From Thermostichus sp047462415 (GTDB lineage: Bacteria > Cyanobacteriota > Cyanobacteriia > Thermostichales > Thermostichaceae): DNA of 64,000 bases. This document shows positions 29,431 through 39,296 of this stretch, one piece after another (position 1 is the first letter of the stretch; each line of letters starts with the position of its first letter). The notes under the pieces were generated by a model. It ran no database searches. It was not told the origin of the DNA and saw only the letters and a list, made by a program, of their open reading frames with translations. The stretch lies in NCBI RefSeq assembly GCF_047462415.1, contig NZ_JANSJE010000003.1, forward strand, positions 93,166 to 157,165, written 5' to 3'. The translations under genes and the position numbers were made by a program.

Positions 29431-31293
29431 TTACTCGCTTGTTTCAAGATTCTCAGGCGAGGTGAGCGAATTTTCAAGAAGAGGCGTATCTTGTCCCGAA
29501 GAGCCGAGCAGGGATCCCAGCCAGCCCTGCTGGAGCGCTTTCTGGGTGGGAGTGAGTTGCGGCAACGCTTCGAGGGTGTAAACATCCGGGCGGGGTGGAT
29601 CCAAGGGGATCCAGAAGTGTTTCAACTGATCGCCTTGGAAGACGCTCAGGCAGATGACCTGGTGGGGCTGGTAGGCCGCCAAGCGTTCTGGCAAGTTGGC
29701 AGCGCTTACCCGGAAGCCATCCAAGGCCACCAGCTCGTCGCCGGCCCAGATGCCTGCTTTTTGGGCCGGGGATCCCATCTCCACTGTGCTGATGCGGTTG
29801 CCTTCGCCGTTGAAGTTCAGGCCCAGATAGGGGGAAGGGTCAGGGCGGCTGAAGTGGGCCTTGAGGGTGAGGCCAAAAGGGTGTAGGTGAGCGTTGTAGT
29901 CCAGCTCTTCCGTACCTTCCACATAGGCGGCGAAAAAGCGGCCAAGATCGGCGCCGGCTGCCCGCTCAAAGGCTTCCCGCAAGTCTTGGTGGGTGTAGCC
30001 TTTCTCAAACCGGCCAAAGCGCTGCCACAAATCCTGCATGGCCGTGTCCAGGGATCCCTGGCCCCCCGAAAGGTGGCGAATGTGCAGATCCAGCAGCCAG
30101 CAGACCAAAGCGCCCTTGAGGTAATAGGAAACCTGGCTGTTGAGGCTATTTTCGTGGGGACGGTAGAGTTTGATCCAGGTGTCGAAACTGGATTCCCGCA
30201 GCGATTGCACGGCCCGACCCGGAGTACGCTGCAGCCGGCCAATTTGCTCGGCCAGGATCTGCAAAAAATCTTTGGCGCTGAGGATCCCTGCCCGCAGCAA
30301 GATGACATTTTCGTAGTAGCTGGTTGCCCCCTCGCAAAACCAGAGGCAGTCCACGTAATTTTCTTGGTTGTAGTCAATTTTCTCCAAAGCCAGAGGGCGC
30401 AGCCGCTTGACGTTCCAAGCATGGAAAAGCTCGTGGGCCAGCAGAGCCAAAAAGCGGCGATAGGACTGGGGCCGACGCAGCTCCAGGCCAGAATAGTTGA
30501 GGGTGGTGCTGTACTTGTGCTCTAGGCCGCCAAATCCCCCTGGCGACAAATGCACAATAAACCAGTAGCGGTCGTAGGGCAGCCCGCCAAAAAACGCCGC
30601 AGTGGCCCGGACAATTTTCTCGGCATCGGCCACCGCTTGCTCCAAATCCAGGGTGCCTGCTCCCCAGACCACGAAGTAATGCGGGATCCCTTCCACTGCA
30701 AACGACCGCAACTGGTGCAGGCCCACCTCCACCGGACTATCCACCAGCTCGTCGTAGTCTGCTGCCACAAAAGACTGGCCGGAAGCAGGATCCTCAGAAG
30801 AAGAAATCAAAGGTCGCAAACTGGTGGCGATGCGCCAATCAGGCTTGGGAGGGATCACCGTCAAGGTGTAGGGTTCCCGCTCGCGACCGGGCACATAGAA
30901 AAAGAGCGCCGCCCCGTTGAAGTAGGCGTGGGTGAGATCCAAATGGTTGGTGCGCACCGTCAGCTCATAGGCATAGACCCGATAGCGAACCTTCACAGCC
31001 GAACAGCCCGGCGGCTCGATCTCCCAAGTGTTCTTATCTACCTTCCGCCAGGCCAAAGGGATCCCTTGCTCCGTTGCCGCCTGAAACTCTTGCACATGGC
31101 GGGCATATTCCCGCACCAGGTAGGATCCCGGCGTCCACACCGGCAGCCGCAGTCGCAGAGGCACTTCTGGATCCACCTCTTGGATCTGTAGTTCCACCTC
31201 CAGCAGATGCTTGGCCGGCTCCGGCATCCGCACTGTGAAATGCTGGCGGCTCAGTTGAGAAGGTGCAGCAACAACAGCCTCCGGGATCCCCAT
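29431..31293 (-). CDS. M61-family peptidase with PDZ domain
   Basis: A 620-residue metallopeptidase of the M61 (glycyl aminopeptidase) family. The N-terminal beta domain (about 1-180) is followed by the catalytic domain with GGLEHKYSTTL and the zinc motif HELFHAWNVKRLRP, and the conserved EGATSYYENV. A C-terminal PDZ domain is seen as GLNFNGEGNRISTVEMGSPAQKAGIWAGDELVALDG. No signal peptide is obvious, so it is probably cytoplasmic. It is transcribed away from ntcA, with about 280 bases between them. Confidence 0.92.
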   Translation of the reverse strand: MGIPEAVVAAPSQLSRQHFTVRMPEPAKHLLEVELQIQEVDPEVPLRLRLPVWTPGSYLVREYARHVQEFQAATEQGIPLAWRKVDKNTWEIEPPGCSAVKVRYRVYAYELTVRTNHLDLTHAYFNGAALFFYVPGREREPYTLTVIPPKPDWRIATSLRPLISSSEDPASGQSFVAADYDELVDSPVEVGLHQLRSFAVEGIPHYFVVWGAGTLDLEQAVADAEKIVRATAAFFGGLPYDRYWFIVHLSPGGFGGLEHKYSTTLNYSGLELRRPQSYRRFLALLAHELFHAWNVKRLRPLALEKIDYNQENYVDCLWFCEGATSYYENVILLRAGILSAKDFLQILAEQIGRLQRTPGRAVQSLRESSFDTWIKLYRPHENSLNSQVSYYLKGALVCWLLDLHIRHLSGGQGSLDTAMQDLWQRFGRFEKGYTHQDLREAFERAAGADLGRFFAAYVEGTEELDYNAHLHPFGLTLKAHFSRPDPSPYLGLNFNGEGNRISTVEMGSPAQKAGIWAGDELVALDGFRVSAANLPERLAAYQPHQVICLSVFQGDQLKHFWIPLDPPRPDVYTLEALPQLTPTQKALQQGWLGSLLGSSGQDTPLLENSLTSPENLETSE

Positions 31294-31415
31294 AGGATTT
31301 TCCAGTCCACCACTTGCTTCCTACCACCCAGAGCTGGCAAGGCCCCAGTGACAATAGCCCTTATCCTACCCTTGGCTTGGGATCCCTTTGTGGAACAGAA
31401 ACGAGACCTAAAAAC

Positions 31416-31458
31416 GTAGCCCGTGCTACAAAGATGCCTAGGCAGAACCCTCTACCTT
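31416..31458 (+). promoter_or_regulatory. NtcA-type promoter upstream of ntcA
   Basis: GTA at 31416-31418, eight bases, then TAC at 31427-31429 is the full NtcA consensus GTAN8TAC. After 23 bases comes TACCTT (31453-31458), matching the TAN3T -10 box. Spacing is canonical for NtcA-activated promoters. It lies about 120-160 bases upstream of ntcA, whose autoregulation is known in other cyanobacteria. The operator is palindromic and could also affect the divergent M61 gene. Confidence 0.8.
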
Positions 31459-31576
31459 AGGGTAAACCCGGCTATTGTTGCCGATTCTGGAGTCGATAGG
31501 GTTGCAACTCGGCCCAATGCTTCTAAATTGATCTTACATGGATTGATCTTAGGTATAAACTGACCTCAAAAGGTTG

Positions 31577-32257
31577 ATGAGTATGGTGGTGGCCGTCGCA
31601 GAAAAATCTCTGATCACAGCCTTCAAGCAACTGGGAGGCCCTCACCATCCTCCGGTTATCGAAACGTTTGAACGTGGTAAGACCATCTTTTTCCCTGGGG
31701 ATCCGGCGGAGCGGGTTTACTTTTTGGTGAAAGGAGCTGTCAAGCTCTCGCGGGTCTACGAAATGGGGGAAGAAATTACCGTTGCTCTTCTGCGGGAAAA
31801 CAGCATCTTCGGGGTGCTCTCCTTCATCACGGGGCAGCGCTCCGACCGCTTCTATCACGCGGTGGCCTTTACGCCTGCTGAGTTGCTCTCTCTGCCGATT
31901 GAGCAGGTGGAAAAATCCCTGCGGGAGAACGCCGAACTGGCCATGTTGCTGCTCAAGAGCTTGTCTTCCCGCATTTTGCAAACGGAGATGATGATCGAGA
32001 CGCTGGCTCACCGCGATATGGGATCCCGTCTGGTTAGCTTTTTGCTGATCCTCTGCCGCGATTTCGGGGTGCCTGGCCCGGATGGGGTCACCATTGATCT
32101 CAAGCTGTCTCACCAGGCCATTGCCGAAGCCATTGGCTCGACCCGCGTCACCATCACCCGTCTGTTGGGAGAGCTGCGCAAGAAGAAGTACATTTCCATT
32201 TACAAGAAGAAGATCACTGTACACGACCCGATGCGGCTGAGCCACCGCTTTGTCTAG
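31577..32257 (+). CDS. ntcA: Global nitrogen regulator NtcA
   Basis: A CRP-family activator that senses 2-oxoglutarate and controls nitrogen assimilation genes. The 226-residue product has the effector domain with FFPGDPAERVYFLVKGAVKLSRVYEMGEEITVALL and the winged-helix DNA-binding domain with the recognition helix QAIAEAIGSTRVTITRLLGELRKKK, very like other NtcA proteins. ATG at 31577 is taken; a second in-frame ATG is at 31583. A consensus NtcA site and -10 box lie upstream. Confidence 0.97.
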   Translation: MSMVVAVAEKSLITAFKQLGGPHHPPVIETFERGKTIFFPGDPAERVYFLVKGAVKLSRVYEMGEEITVALLRENSIFGVLSFITGQRSDRFYHAVAFTPAELLSLPIEQVEKSLRENAELAMLLLKSLSSRILQTEMMIETLAHRDMGSRLVSFLLILCRDFGVPGPDGVTIDLKLSHQAIAEAIGSTRVTITRLLGELRKKKYISIYKKKITVHDPMRLSHRFV

Positions 32258-32447
32258 AGGGGATGGGGCCTAAACTCTGCCCCCCAAACCAGCCAATGCT
32301 CAACTCACCCCTGCAGCTCCGCAGAATCTTTGGGTTCTCTCTCTTAAAGTTTTCTGGAAGCTGACGGGATCCCGGTCAAGGATCTATTAGCCTGTGGGGG
32401 GATCTGGCTTTGGCCAGAGCTGTCTAGCCAATTGCTGAGGTGTAACT

Positions 32448-33731
32448 GTGGAAACGGCCATCGAGTGGATTACCGCCCATGAGATCCTCGACTCGCGAGG
32501 ACGCCCCACCCTAGAAGCCCTGGTGGGCCTGGCCAACGGAGCAACGGGCTTGGCGCAGGTGCCCAGCGGCGCTTCGACCGGTACCTTTGAGGCCCACGAG
32601 CTGCGGGACGGGGATCCCAAGCGCTATGGAGGTAAGGGCGTGCTGAGGGCGGTGGAAAACATTCTTGGCCCCATCCAGTCGGAGCTGCGGGGAGAAGATG
32701 CCCTCAACCAAGCCCGCATCGACCAGTTGCTGATCGACCTGGACGGCACCCCCAACAAGTCCCGCCTGGGGGCCAACGCCATTTTGGCAGTTTCTCTGGC
32801 GACGGCCAAAGCGGCGGCGGAAGCGGTGGGCCTGCCTCTTTACAAATATCTGGGCGGGCCTTTTGCCAACTTGCTGCCGGTGCCGTTGATGAACGTGCTC
32901 AACGGCGGTGCCCACGCCGACAACAACGTGGACATCCAGGAGTTTATGCTGGTGCCCATTGGTGCGGCCAGCTTTCGCGAGGCGCTGCGCTACGGGGCCG
33001 AGGTGTTTGCGGTGCTGAAGACGGTGCTACAGCAGAAGGGGCTGTCCACCGGGGTGGGGGACGAAGGCGGATTTGCCCCCGATCTCCCCTCCAATGCGGC
33101 AGCTTTGGATCTGTTGCTGACGGCCATCGAACAGGCAGGCTACAGGCCGGGGGAAGATATCGCCTTGGCCCTGGACGTGGCCGCCAACGAGCTGCTGCAG
33201 GATGGGCAGTACCACTTCGAGGGCCAAGCCCGTAGCGCCGAGCAAATGGTCAATTACTACGAGCAACTGCTGGCCAACTATCCCATCCTTTCCGTTGAAG
33301 ATGGACTGGCGGAGGAAGACTGGGCCGGCTGGCAGGCCCTCACCACTCAACTGGGATCGCGGGTGCAACTGGTAGGGGACGACCTGTTCGTCACCAACCC
33401 AGCCCGGCTGCAGAAAGGCATCGACAGCGGCGCCGCCAACGCCATCTTGATCAAGCTCAACCAGATTGGCACGCTGACGGAGACGGTCTCGGCCATGCAC
33501 CTGGCTAGCCAGGCAGGTTTTCGCTCTGTGATCAGCCACCGCTCCGGTGAGACAGAAGACACCACCATCGCCGACCTGGCGGTGGCCACCCGCGCCGGCC
33601 AGATCAAAACCGGATCCCTCTGCCGCAGCGAGCGCATTGCCAAATACAACCAACTGTTGCGCATCGAAGACGAGCTGGGGGAAGCGGCAGTCTATGCCGG
33701 CCGGGTGGGCCTGGGCCCTAAAGCTCGCTAA
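32448..33731 (+). CDS. eno: Enolase
   Basis: Interconverts 2-phosphoglycerate and PEP in glycolysis. The 427-residue sequence has AHEILDSRGRPT, the loop SGASTG, the metal and catalytic residues in SVEDGLAEEDW and VGDDLFVTN, and the signature LIKLNQIGTLTE with SHRSGETEDT. The start is a GTG at 32448 preceded by GAGGTG. Its last 14 bases overlap the end of the convergent oligopeptidase gene. Confidence 0.97.
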   Translation: METAIEWITAHEILDSRGRPTLEALVGLANGATGLAQVPSGASTGTFEAHELRDGDPKRYGGKGVLRAVENILGPIQSELRGEDALNQARIDQLLIDLDGTPNKSRLGANAILAVSLATAKAAAEAVGLPLYKYLGGPFANLLPVPLMNVLNGGAHADNNVDIQEFMLVPIGAASFREALRYGAEVFAVLKTVLQQKGLSTGVGDEGGFAPDLPSNAAALDLLLTAIEQAGYRPGEDIALALDVAANELLQDGQYHFEGQARSAEQMVNYYEQLLANYPILSVEDGLAEEDWAGWQALTTQLGSRVQLVGDDLFVTNPARLQKGIDSGAANAILIKLNQIGTLTETVSAMHLASQAGFRSVISHRSGETEDTTIADLAVATRAGQIKTGSLCRSERIAKYNQLLRIEDELGEAAVYAGRVGLGPKAR

Positions 33732-35784
33732 CTCCCGTTCCATCCCTCCCCAGCACCTGCACCAAAAAGGCCCAGCGGTCGGCGGTCTCTTCAATGAGCT
33801 TGGTGGTGGGCTTGCCGGCCCCGTGGCCGGCTTTGGTGTCGATGCGAATGAGGATGGGCTGGGATCCCCCCTGTGCCGCCTGCAGGGCAGCAGCAAACTT
33901 GAAGCTGTGGGCCGGCACCACCCGGTCGTCGTGATCTGCTGTGGTGATCAGGGTGGCGGGATAGGCGGTGCCGGGCTTGAGGTTGTGCAGGGGGGAATAG
34001 GCGTAGAGGGCCTTGAATTCCTCCGGGTCTTCCGGGGATCCGTACTCCGAGACCCAGGCCCAGCCGATGGTGAACTTATGAAAGCGCAGCATGTCGAACA
34101 CCCCCACAGCGGGCAGGGCCGCGGCAAACAGCTCCGGCCTTTGGGTCAGGCAGGCCCCCACCAAGAGGCCGCCGTTGCTGCCGCCGGCGATGGCCAACTT
34201 GGAAGGATTGGTGTAGCCATGGGCGATTAGCCACTCAGCCGCGGCGATGAAGTCGTCGAAGACCTTTTGCTTGTTGAGCTTGGTGCCCGCCTGGTGCCAG
34301 GCTTCCCCATATTCGCCGCCGCCGCGCAAATTGGGCTGGGCGTAGACCCCTCCCATCTCCAGCCAGGCCACCAGGCCCACCGAGAAGCTGGGGGTCAGAG
34401 AGATGCCGAAGCCGCCGTAGCCGTACAGCAAGGTGGGGTGATCCCCTGTCCGCGCTAGGCCACGGCGGTGGACAAGGAACATGGGAATGCGGGTGCCGTC
34501 TTTGCTGGCGTAGAACACCTGCTGCACCTCATAGGCGTGGGGATCGAAATCCACCTGCGGTTGGCGAAAGAGGGTGCTGCTGCCAGTGGTGAAGTCGTAG
34601 CGGTAGATGGTGGGCGGGGTGGTGAAGCTGGTGAAGGTGTAGAAGGTCTCAGTGTCGTAGCGCTTGCCGCCAAAGCCGCTGGCGGATCCCAGCCCCGGCA
34701 GAGGGAGCTCCCCCTGGTAGGTGCCGTCTAAAGCAAAGGTCTTGATCTGGGTGTGGGCGTCTTTGAGGTAGAAGGCAACAAATTGATTGTGGATTAGGCT
34801 AACCCCTTGCAGGGTCTCCTCAGCCTCAGGGATCACCTCTTGCAGTTGCCCTGGGCTGTCCAGGTCAAGGGCCACCAGTCGCCGCCGCGGAGCCTGGAAG
34901 TCCGTCAGCAGCCAAAAGCGGGAGCCGTCGTTGCCGACAAAGCTGTACTCGGCCTGGAACTCGCAAATGAGCTCCACCACCGGCGAGTTGGGATCCCGTA
35001 GGTCTTTGTAGAAGAGGAGGTTTTTGGGATCCGTGCCCCGCCAGACGGAGATGATCAGGTAGTTGCCATCTTCGGTAACCCCGCCAGCAAAGCCCCACTC
35101 TTTTTGGTCGGGGCGGTGATAGATCAAGACATCTTCCGACTGGGGGGTGCCGAGGCGGTGGTAGTAGAGCTTTTGGAAGTAGTTGGCGCTTTCGTACTCG
35201 CTGCCGGGGGGCGGCTCGTCGTAGCGGCTGTAGAAAAATCCCTGCCCATCCCGTGTCCAGCTGGCCCCAGAGAACTTAATCCAGCGCAGGTGATCCGGCA
35301 GGTCTTCTCCTGTTGCAATGTCCCGCACCTTCCACTCCTGCCAGTCGGAGCCGGAGCGGGAGAGGCCATAGGCCAGGTAGCGCCCGTCGCGGCTGATGGC
35401 AATGCCTGAGAGGGCCACGGTGCCGTCTTGTGAGAGGGTGTTGGGATCCAGCAAAACCCGGGCTTCGCCCTCCAGGCTTTCTTGGGTATAGAGAACGCTC
35501 TGGTTTTGCAGGCCGTCGTTTTTGAAGTAGAAGTAGCGGCCGCCCTCTTTGAAGGGCTGGCTGTATTTTTCGTAGTTCCAAAGTTGGGTTAGGCGCTCCA
35601 GGAGCCGCTGCCGCGCCGGGATCCGCTGCAGATAGTCAAAAGTTAGCCGGTTTTGCGCCTCGATCCAGGCCCGCGTCTGCTCAGAATCCAGATCTTCCAG
35701 CCAGCGATAGGGATCCGGCACCGGCTGCCCATGGTAGACATCGACAACGGTGGGATCCGGATGGCTGGGCGGGTAGTTAAACAT
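33718..35784 (-). CDS. Prolyl oligopeptidase (S9A family)
   Basis: A serine peptidase that cleaves short peptides after proline. The 688-residue protein has the N-terminal start of the family (HPDPTVVDVYHGQPVPDPYRWLED), a seven-bladed propeller in the middle, and the alpha/beta-hydrolase domain with the nucleophile in GGSNGG. The other triad members are probably Asp in TADHDDRV and His in AGHGAG. GGFGISLTPSF and YAQPNLRGGGEYGEAWHQAG are further family marks. The ATG at 35784 fits the usual start; the frame is open to 35838. No signal peptide is seen. Confidence 0.94.
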   Translation of the reverse strand: MFNYPPSHPDPTVVDVYHGQPVPDPYRWLEDLDSEQTRAWIEAQNRLTFDYLQRIPARQRLLERLTQLWNYEKYSQPFKEGGRYFYFKNDGLQNQSVLYTQESLEGEARVLLDPNTLSQDGTVALSGIAISRDGRYLAYGLSRSGSDWQEWKVRDIATGEDLPDHLRWIKFSGASWTRDGQGFFYSRYDEPPPGSEYESANYFQKLYYHRLGTPQSEDVLIYHRPDQKEWGFAGGVTEDGNYLIISVWRGTDPKNLLFYKDLRDPNSPVVELICEFQAEYSFVGNDGSRFWLLTDFQAPRRRLVALDLDSPGQLQEVIPEAEETLQGVSLIHNQFVAFYLKDAHTQIKTFALDGTYQGELPLPGLGSASGFGGKRYDTETFYTFTSFTTPPTIYRYDFTTGSSTLFRQPQVDFDPHAYEVQQVFYASKDGTRIPMFLVHRRGLARTGDHPTLLYGYGGFGISLTPSFSVGLVAWLEMGGVYAQPNLRGGGEYGEAWHQAGTKLNKQKVFDDFIAAAEWLIAHGYTNPSKLAIAGGSNGGLLVGACLTQRPELFAAALPAVGVFDMLRFHKFTIGWAWVSEYGSPEDPEEFKALYAYSPLHNLKPGTAYPATLITTADHDDRVVPAHSFKFAAALQAAQGGSQPILIRIDTKAGHGAGKPTTKLIEETADRWAFLVQVLGRDGTGVSEL

Positions 35785-35903
35785 AGGGACGGAGCAGCGA
35801 AAGGCCAATTCCACTATGGCAGAGGGAAGAGTCGGCAACCCACCCCAAGACCTGAGCCTCGAATGTCTGGGGGAGCAAGCCTCGCTATAGTGGAAGCCGA
35901 GTT

Positions 35904-37760
35904 GTGCAGGTGGGTTTCGTGCTTCAGGGTTCCCCTTCCTCTCAGCGTTCCCAGGTCGAACGGATTGGCGCCTATCCCTGCGGCCAGGGCCACTACCGCT
36001 TCTCGGTGTGGGCGCCCTTGGTCGAACACGTGGAGCTAAAAGTCATTAGCCCCGTCCAACAGGTCATCCCTCTGGCCCAAGATGGGCAAGGCTACTGGCA
36101 GGGTGAAGTGGAGGGGATCCCGCCGGGGCCAGTGGACTACCTCTACCGCCTGCACACCTCAGGGGGGGTGGTGGAGCGGCCGGATCCGGCTTCCCGCTGC
36201 CAGCCCCGCGGCGTCCATGGCCCTTCGCGGGTGGTGGATCCTCACTTCGACTGGCAGGATCAAGCCTGGAAGGGGATCCCGCTCTCCCAGTGGATCCTCT
36301 ACGAGCTGCATGTAGGCACCTTTACCCCGGAGGGCACCCTTGCCGCCCTGATCCCCCGCCTGCCGCAACTGGTGGAGCTGGGGGTCAACGTGCTGGAGCT
36401 CATGCCGGTGGCCCAGTTTCCGGGGGAGCGCAACTGGGGCTATGACGGCGTCTATCCCTATGCCGTGCAGGTCAGCTATGGAGGAGCAGCGGGCCTGAAG
36501 GCGCTGGTCAATGCCTGCCACCAGCAGGGCCTGGCGGTTGTTTTGGACGTGGTCTACAACCACCTGGGGCCGGAGGGGAACTACCTGCGGAACTTTGGCC
36601 CCTACTTCACCGACAAGTACCGCACCCCTTGGGGAGAGGCCCTCAACTTCGACGACCGCTATTCCGACGGCGTGCGGGAGTTTTTCCTGCAAAATGCCGA
36701 ATACTGGCTAGAGGAGTTTCACCTGGACGGCCTGCGGCTGGACGCCGTGCATGCCATCTACGACTTCAGCGCCCACCCCTTTTTGCAGGAATTGGCAGAG
36801 CGGGTGGAGGCCCTGGAGGCGCGCACAGGCTGGCCCAGGGTTCTGGTAGCCGAAAGCGACCTCAACGACGTCCGCCTCATCACCCCCCGCGAGCAAGGGG
36901 GCTACGGCCTAGATGCCCAGTGGTGCGACGACTTCCATCACTCGGTTCACACCCTGCTTACCGGGGAAAAGACAGGCTACTACCAAGACTTCGGCCAATT
37001 GGAGCACCTGGCCAAGTCCTACCGCGAGAGCTACGTCTATTCTGGGCAGTACTCCCGCTACCGGGCCCGCCGCCACGGCAATTCCGCTCTCGCCAGGCCG
37101 GGCTCCCAGTTTGTAATCTGCATTCAAAACCACGACCAAGTGGGCAACCGCAGGCTGGGAGAGCGCCTCAGCCAGCTCACTTCCCTAGAGGGCCTGAAGT
37201 TGGCCGCCGCCGTCCTGCTGCTGGCTCCCATGCTGCCGCTGCTGTTTATGGGGGAAGAATATGGGGAGGTGGCCCCGTTTCTCTACTTCATTAGCCACGG
37301 GGATCCCGACCTGGTGGAAGCGGTGCGGCAGGGACGGCGCCGCGAGTTCAGCGCCTTTGCCTGGCAAGGGGAGGTGCCGGACCCGCAAGCGGAAGAGACC
37401 TTCTTGCGCTCCAAGCTCAACTGGGAGCTGGGCACTGCTGGCCACCACCAGGTCTTGCGGCGGTGGTACCAAACCCTCATTCACCTGCGCAAGACCCTGC
37501 CGCCGCTGCAAAACCTGGAGCGGAGTTCGGTGGGGGTGGAGCTGTTTGCTCCAAGCGGCCTGGCCCTGCACCGCCACCAGGGATCCCAAGCCGTTCTGGC
37601 CCTGTTTAACTTCAGCTCCGACCAAGCAGCCACCTACGCCCAATGGCCCAACGGCCGGTGGGAGAAGCTTCTAGATAGCGGCGACCAGAGATCCTCGGCA
37701 AAAAACCAAGGGGATCCCGTTGAGGTGCCGCCCTATGGAGTGGTGGTGTACGGCCAGTGA
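35904..37760 (+). CDS. treZ: Malto-oligosyltrehalose trehalohydrolase
   Basis: Releases trehalose from maltooligosyl-trehalose, usually working with TreY. A 618-residue GH13 enzyme: N-terminal carbohydrate-binding domain, then the barrel with ILYELHVGTFTPEGT, VVYNHLGPEGNYL, nucleophile region DGLRLDAVHAI, acid/base region VLVAESDLND and the third Asp in QNHDQVGNRRLGERL. TreY is not adjacent in this window. The 3' end overlaps the convergent cruP-like gene by 28 bases. Confidence 0.94.
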   Translation: MQVGFVLQGSPSSQRSQVERIGAYPCGQGHYRFSVWAPLVEHVELKVISPVQQVIPLAQDGQGYWQGEVEGIPPGPVDYLYRLHTSGGVVERPDPASRCQPRGVHGPSRVVDPHFDWQDQAWKGIPLSQWILYELHVGTFTPEGTLAALIPRLPQLVELGVNVLELMPVAQFPGERNWGYDGVYPYAVQVSYGGAAGLKALVNACHQQGLAVVLDVVYNHLGPEGNYLRNFGPYFTDKYRTPWGEALNFDDRYSDGVREFFLQNAEYWLEEFHLDGLRLDAVHAIYDFSAHPFLQELAERVEALEARTGWPRVLVAESDLNDVRLITPREQGGYGLDAQWCDDFHHSVHTLLTGEKTGYYQDFGQLEHLAKSYRESYVYSGQYSRYRARRHGNSALARPGSQFVICIQNHDQVGNRRLGERLSQLTSLEGLKLAAAVLLLAPMLPLLFMGEEYGEVAPFLYFISHGDPDLVEAVRQGRRREFSAFAWQGEVPDPQAEETFLRSKLNWELGTAGHHQVLRRWYQTLIHLRKTLPPLQNLERSSVGVELFAPSGLALHRHQGSQAVLALFNFSSDQAATYAQWPNGRWEKLLDSGDQRSSAKNQGDPVEVPPYGVVVYGQ

Positions 37761-39262
37761 TCCCGACCGCAGCCGTAGCGCCAGGCCTCGCGCCGCCGGT
37801 TCCAGAAGTAGTCTTGCGGGGCCCCTTCCAGGCGGTCGGCTAGCCTTTGCAAGAGCTCGTAGAGGCCGAGGGCGCCAAAGTGGCCCGCCCAGGCCACCAG
37901 CTCCGGCAACCCCAACCGGGGCAAAAGCGCGGCCACCAGGGCTGGATCTTGCCTCATCACCCCCCACAGTGCCTGGGCCAAGCCGCCAAACTGCACCACA
38001 TCCTGCAAAAAGAGCTGCACCACCTGGGGGCCGGCGGCAACCATGGCCTCAAACACTCTGCTCAACAGGCGGTTAATGCTGTTGGGATCCCAGTTTTTCT
38101 CTCCCAAAGGAGGGATCATCGCCTTCTGAAAAAGCCAGGTTACCGCCAAATTAGGCTGGTAGGGCTGCAGCAGGGCCAGGGCCGCCTGCTCCAACTGCCG
38201 CTGCACCAGCGCCTCGTGGATCCCCTGCTGCAGGCGATCCAGATGGCGCAACATCGCCCCAAAGCCGCCAAAGCTCAAAGGCGACTGGCTGCCGCTGCTG
38301 TCGCCAACCGCCAAGAGGCGATCCCAAGGCAGTTGCAGCGGGCTGCAGCGGTAGGCGGGGAAAACACCACACAGCTTGCGCAGCCAGCGGATCTGGGCCA
38401 ACTCGGCCCCCTGGTAGGCAGGGAGCAGCCGGCAGTAGTCCTGCCAAAGCCTCTCCAGACTGGGTCGGCGGGGATCCCGGTCGCAGTAGGTAAAGAGATA
38501 GGTGGTGCGGCCATCGCGGGCGGGGAAGGCCTCCCAAAAGGGCTGGTAGCCCTCCTGGGCGGGGGTAAAGCTGTAGAACAGATCCCCAGTGGGTTGCTCC
38601 GGCAGCCCCTGGGCGCAGGATCCCACCACCAGACAGACGCTGTCCGGCGGCTGCCCTTGACGGGCCTGGGCCAAGATGGGGGAGCGGTGCCCCATGGCAT
38701 CCAGCAGCAGTTGGGCGCTGAGCTGGCCGGTGGTGGTTTGGATGCGGATCCCATCGGGGTGGACCGTGGCGCCCAGAAACCCGGTTTGCTCCCGCACCTG
38801 GCCCCCCCAGGCCAGAAAATGCTGCTTGAGGAACTCCAGCAAGCTGACCGGATCCACGCCCACGTTCAGCACCCCTTCCACCCACCAGGTGGGGCCCTCC
38901 CCAAAGCCAATGCGCCCCCTGGGGTAGTGGGTCACCTGCACCGCCTCCCACTCTGTCGAGGTGAGCAACTCCAGCTCTAACAACACCTGCAGCTCCTGCC
39001 GGGAGGTGTTCCACTCCTGCTCCCGCCCCCGCAGGCTCCCCCGCTCGATGAGGATCACCCGCCAGCCCCGCTGGGCCAAAGCCGCTCCCAAGAGGATCCC
39101 CAGGGTGCCGCCGGCAATCACCACATCGGCATCCCGGCTGCCCAGGCTTTCAGAACAGCGGTGCACCACCGCCGCGGGCAACGCCGTCTGCCCCTGGCGC
39201 AGGGATCCCCACCAGGCCTCCGAGGCGGGCAGAGCTTCAGGCGAAGAGATGAGTTCAGCCAT
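37733..39262 (-). CDS. cruP: CruA/CruP-family FAD-dependent carotenoid cyclase homologue
   Basis: A 509-residue flavoprotein. The dinucleotide-binding start is VIAGGTLGILLGAALAQRGWRVILIERG, followed by the CruA/CruP-like GREQEWNTSRQELQVLLELELLT and the FAD-contact stretch LLAVGDSSGSQSPLSFGGFGAMLRHLDRL. In cyanobacteria CruA is a lycopene cyclase, while CruP has been linked to limiting cyclase by-products or oxidative stress. The motif pattern and length fit CruP better, but I cannot separate the two with certainty. It overlaps treZ tail to tail. Confidence 0.75.
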   Translation of the reverse strand: MAELISSPEALPASEAWWGSLRQGQTALPAAVVHRCSESLGSRDADVVIAGGTLGILLGAALAQRGWRVILIERGSLRGREQEWNTSRQELQVLLELELLTSTEWEAVQVTHYPRGRIGFGEGPTWWVEGVLNVGVDPVSLLEFLKQHFLAWGGQVREQTGFLGATVHPDGIRIQTTTGQLSAQLLLDAMGHRSPILAQARQGQPPDSVCLVVGSCAQGLPEQPTGDLFYSFTPAQEGYQPFWEAFPARDGRTTYLFTYCDRDPRRPSLERLWQDYCRLLPAYQGAELAQIRWLRKLCGVFPAYRCSPLQLPWDRLLAVGDSSGSQSPLSFGGFGAMLRHLDRLQQGIHEALVQRQLEQAALALLQPYQPNLAVTWLFQKAMIPPLGEKNWDPNSINRLLSRVFEAMVAAGPQVVQLFLQDVVQFGGLAQALWGVMRQDPALVAALLPRLGLPELVAWAGHFGALGLYELLQRLADRLEGAPQDYFWNRRREAWRYGCGRDHWPYTTTP

Positions 39263-39296
39263 GGCGGGAAGAACCGACAGAAGCGTTCCCTCTAGG

